The notes under the pieces are model-generated. The model saw nothing but the letters and a program-made list of their open reading frames with translations. It was not told the DNA's origin and made no database searches. 64,000 nt of DNA from JAGVSR01 sp963750715. Lineage in GTDB: Bacteria; Pseudomonadota; Alphaproteobacteria; Rhizobiales; Hyphomicrobiaceae. Shown one piece after another: positions 61,932 to 64,000 of the stretch. The DNA is taken from the NCBI GenBank assembly GCA_963750715.1, contig CAVVRP010000010.1, positions 62,001 to 126,000 of the forward strand. Reading direction: 5' to 3'. Every line of letters begins with the position of its first letter. The stretch's first letter is position 1. A program made the translations under genes and the position numbers.

Positions 61932-64000
61932 GTGTTGGCTGAAGCCACCTATCTTGAGACCCTCAACCCGCAGCAACGGCGAGCGGTCGAGCACGGCGTG
62001 CGCCAGGGAAAGTGCCTGGCCAGTTCGCCGCTTCTCGTCATCGCGGGCGCAGGATCGGGCAAGACGAACACTTTAGCCCATCGCGTCGCCCATCTTATTG
62101 TCAATGGCGCCGACCCGCGCCGAATCCTGCTGATGACCTTTTCACGACGCGCGGCAACCGAGATGGGCCGCCGCGTTGAACGGATCGCCCGCAAGGTGAT
62201 GGGTGACAGCGCCGGGGTGATGACCGACGCCCTCACTTGGGCGGGGACCTTCCACGGCATAGGCGCGCGGCTCCTGCGCGAGTACGCCGACCAAATCGGT
62301 CTTCAGAGGGAATTCACCATCCACGATCGCGAAGATTCAGCCGACTTGATGAATCTCGTTCGACACGAGCTGGGCTTCTCGAAGACGGAAAGCCGGTTTC
62401 CCACCAAAGGGACGTGCCTCGCCATCTATTCCCGCTGTGTCAACGCCGAACTTGAGATTGAGAATGTCCTCGGTGCATCTTATCCTTGGTGCGCGGCGTG
62501 GGCCACGGAGCTGCGAACTTTGTTCGCCGCTTACGTGGAAGCCAAGCAACGGCAGAATGTGGTCGACTACGATGACCTGCTTCTCTACTGGGCGCAGACC
62601 GTCAGTGATCCGACGCTCGCCGAGGATATCGGCGGGCGCTTCGACCATGTGATGGTCGATGAGTACCAGGACACCAACCGCCTGCAGTCCTCTATCCTGA
62701 TGGCTCTGAAGCCCACCGGTCGCGGTGTGACCGTCGTGGGCGACGACGCCCAGTCTATTTATTCGTTCCGTGCTGCGACAGTGCGCAACATTCTGGACTT
62801 TCCAGCCGCTTTTAGCCCTCCGGCCGAGATCGTCACCCTCGATCGCAATTACCGCTCGACCCAAGCCATCCTGTCTGCGGCCAACGGCGTGATCGACCTT
62901 GCTGCCGAACGGTTCACCAAGAATCTTTGGACCGACCGGAAGACGGGCACACCGCCGCAACTCGTCACGGTGCGCGATGAAGCCGAACAGGCCCGCTATA
63001 TCGTCGAACGCGTTCTAGAAAACCGCGAAGGCGGATCAACACTGAAGCAACAGGCCATCCTGTTTCGCACCTCGCACCACAGCGGTCCGCTCGAGATCGA
63101 GCTTACGCGCCGCAATATTCCGTTCGTGAAATTCGGTGGCCTCAAATTTCTGGACGCTGCGCACATCAAGGATCTGCTGGCACTTTTGCGGTTCGTGGAG
63201 AACCCCCGCGACCGGGTCGCTGGGTTTCGCGTGCTGCAACTGATGCAGGGCGTGGGACCCGCGTCTGCCCAACGGGTGCTCGATCATATGTCCCAAAACC
63301 GCAGATCCGATCGGGTCGCTGGTCAACGCTCCCTCCCCTCCCCGCGTGGGGGAAGTTTGGCGCGCGTTCGTTGCAGCCGTAACCGATTTGAGCGGCGGTC
63401 AGGTGGGCTGGCCGTCGGAGCTGGAGCGCGCGCGGCTCTGGTACGAGCCACACCTCGAGCGAACTCCACGAGGACGCCATCACGCGGCGGGCGGATTTAA
63501 TTCAACTCGAGCAGATCGCCCGGGGTTATCCATCCCGTGAGAGGTTCCTGACGGAATTGACCCTCGATCCACCGGACGCGACCAGTGACCACGCCGGCGT
63601 GCCACTGCTTGATGATGATTATCTCATCCTCTCGACCATCCATTCCGCCAAGGGCCAGGAATGGAGGTCGGTCTTCGTCCTCAATGTCGTTGACGGCTGT
63701 TTGCCATCTGATCTCGGCGCGGGCACCACAGCCGAACTCGAAGAGGAGCGGCGCTTGCTCTATGTGGCCATGACCCGGGCCAAGGACGATCTTCATCTCA
63801 TCGTTCCGCAACGTTTTTTCACGCACGGTCAGATCGCCAATGGCGAACGCCACGTCTACGCCTCGCGCACGCGTTTTATTCCAGACAATCTCCTTGGCCT
63901 ATTCGAGAAGACGGCATGGCCTGTCGTGCGTGCGACTGCTGCGCCGAACAAGGCCGTCCAAAGCACGCGGCTCGACATCGGTGCCCGCATGCGAAGGATG
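61932..64000 (+). CDS. UvrD/Rep-family ATP-dependent DNA helicase (two frameshifts, 3' partial)
   Basis: Starts GTG 61932 (MLAEATYLETLNPQQRRAVE). Superfamily 1A motifs: LLVIAGAGSGKTNTLAHRVA (I), TFSRRAATEMGRR (Ia), HVMVDEYQDTNRLQ (II), GDDAQSIYSFRAA (III) and LDRNYRSTQAIL (IV). One extra A at 63295-63298 and another at 63462-63463 break the frame. Repaired, it reads SQTADPIGSLVNAPSPPRVG, then LHEDAITRRADLIQLEQIAR, the TIHSAKGQEWRSVFVLNVVD motif (V) and LYVAMTRAKDDL (VI), and leaves the window open. It unwinds DNA 3'-5' in repair or replication restart. Confidence 0.88.

Overview
This window reads as the chromosome of a high-GC alphaproteobacterium, most probably Hyphomicrobiales (Bradyrhizobium/Hyphomicrobium-like). 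The signs are a rhizobial-type porin with the DLEERIAELEATTARKG lead-in, a class III cyclase/TolB-like/TPR protein, an EcfG-type promoter (GGAAC-N16-CGTT), a Mo-box and a prkA-yeaH-spoVR operon. No rRNA, tRNA or CRISPR array was seen.

Layout. 0-8.5 kb: end of an RNA methyltransferase, a divergent OhrR-type regulator and catalase-like peroxidase, a modABC molybdate transporter with a short ModE, a response regulator, two small cytochromes c and Pcm. 8.8-16.2 kb: sulfate uptake (periplasmic binding protein, porin, XRE-cupin regulator, CysT/W/A) with small ORFs and a shared upstream repeat. 16.4-24.7 kb: cyclase/TPR protein, RTX-type protein, Spy-like protein and a copper locus (PCuAC and Tat-exported Csp) beside a truncated outer-membrane gene and insertion-element scars. 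25.5-29.6 kb: CYTH and Ppx/GppA phosphate-metabolism genes and a DUF937 protein. 30-40 kb: a Puu-like gamma-glutamyl-polyamine pathway (PuuC, FCD regulator, PuuA-type ligase, PuuB, glutamine amidotransferase) extended by an ATP-grasp ligase, a C45 acyltransferase/hydrolase and a nitrilase-fold amidase. 40-49.6 kb: cell-wall enzymes, then prkA-yeaH-spoVR. 50-53.8 kb: small proteins, acylphosphatase, Kup, DUF805. 54-60.1 kb: a LysR regulator, patatin, DUF302, peroxiredoxin-like, cupin and MFS genes, with three matching LysR-type palindromes. 60.6-64 kb: TPR and Cys-rich secreted proteins and a UvrD-like helicase running off the end.

Many well-conserved genes (modA, sulfate-binding protein, porin, cyclase, Csp, CYTH, glutamine-synthetase-like, kup, uvrD-like) are broken by single-base indels. 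These are mostly one extra base, usually in a short homopolymer, and the downstream frame resumes a sensible protein. This looks more like residual sequencing error than gene decay. Such genes are annotated over their repaired span with the break noted. True remnants (psiE, an outer-membrane protein tail, two transposase pieces) are listed as pseudogenes.

The parts most worth following are the extended amide/polyamine cluster with its repeated GTGATATC operator and the LysR regulon. Family assignments come from reading protein motifs, not from database searches.
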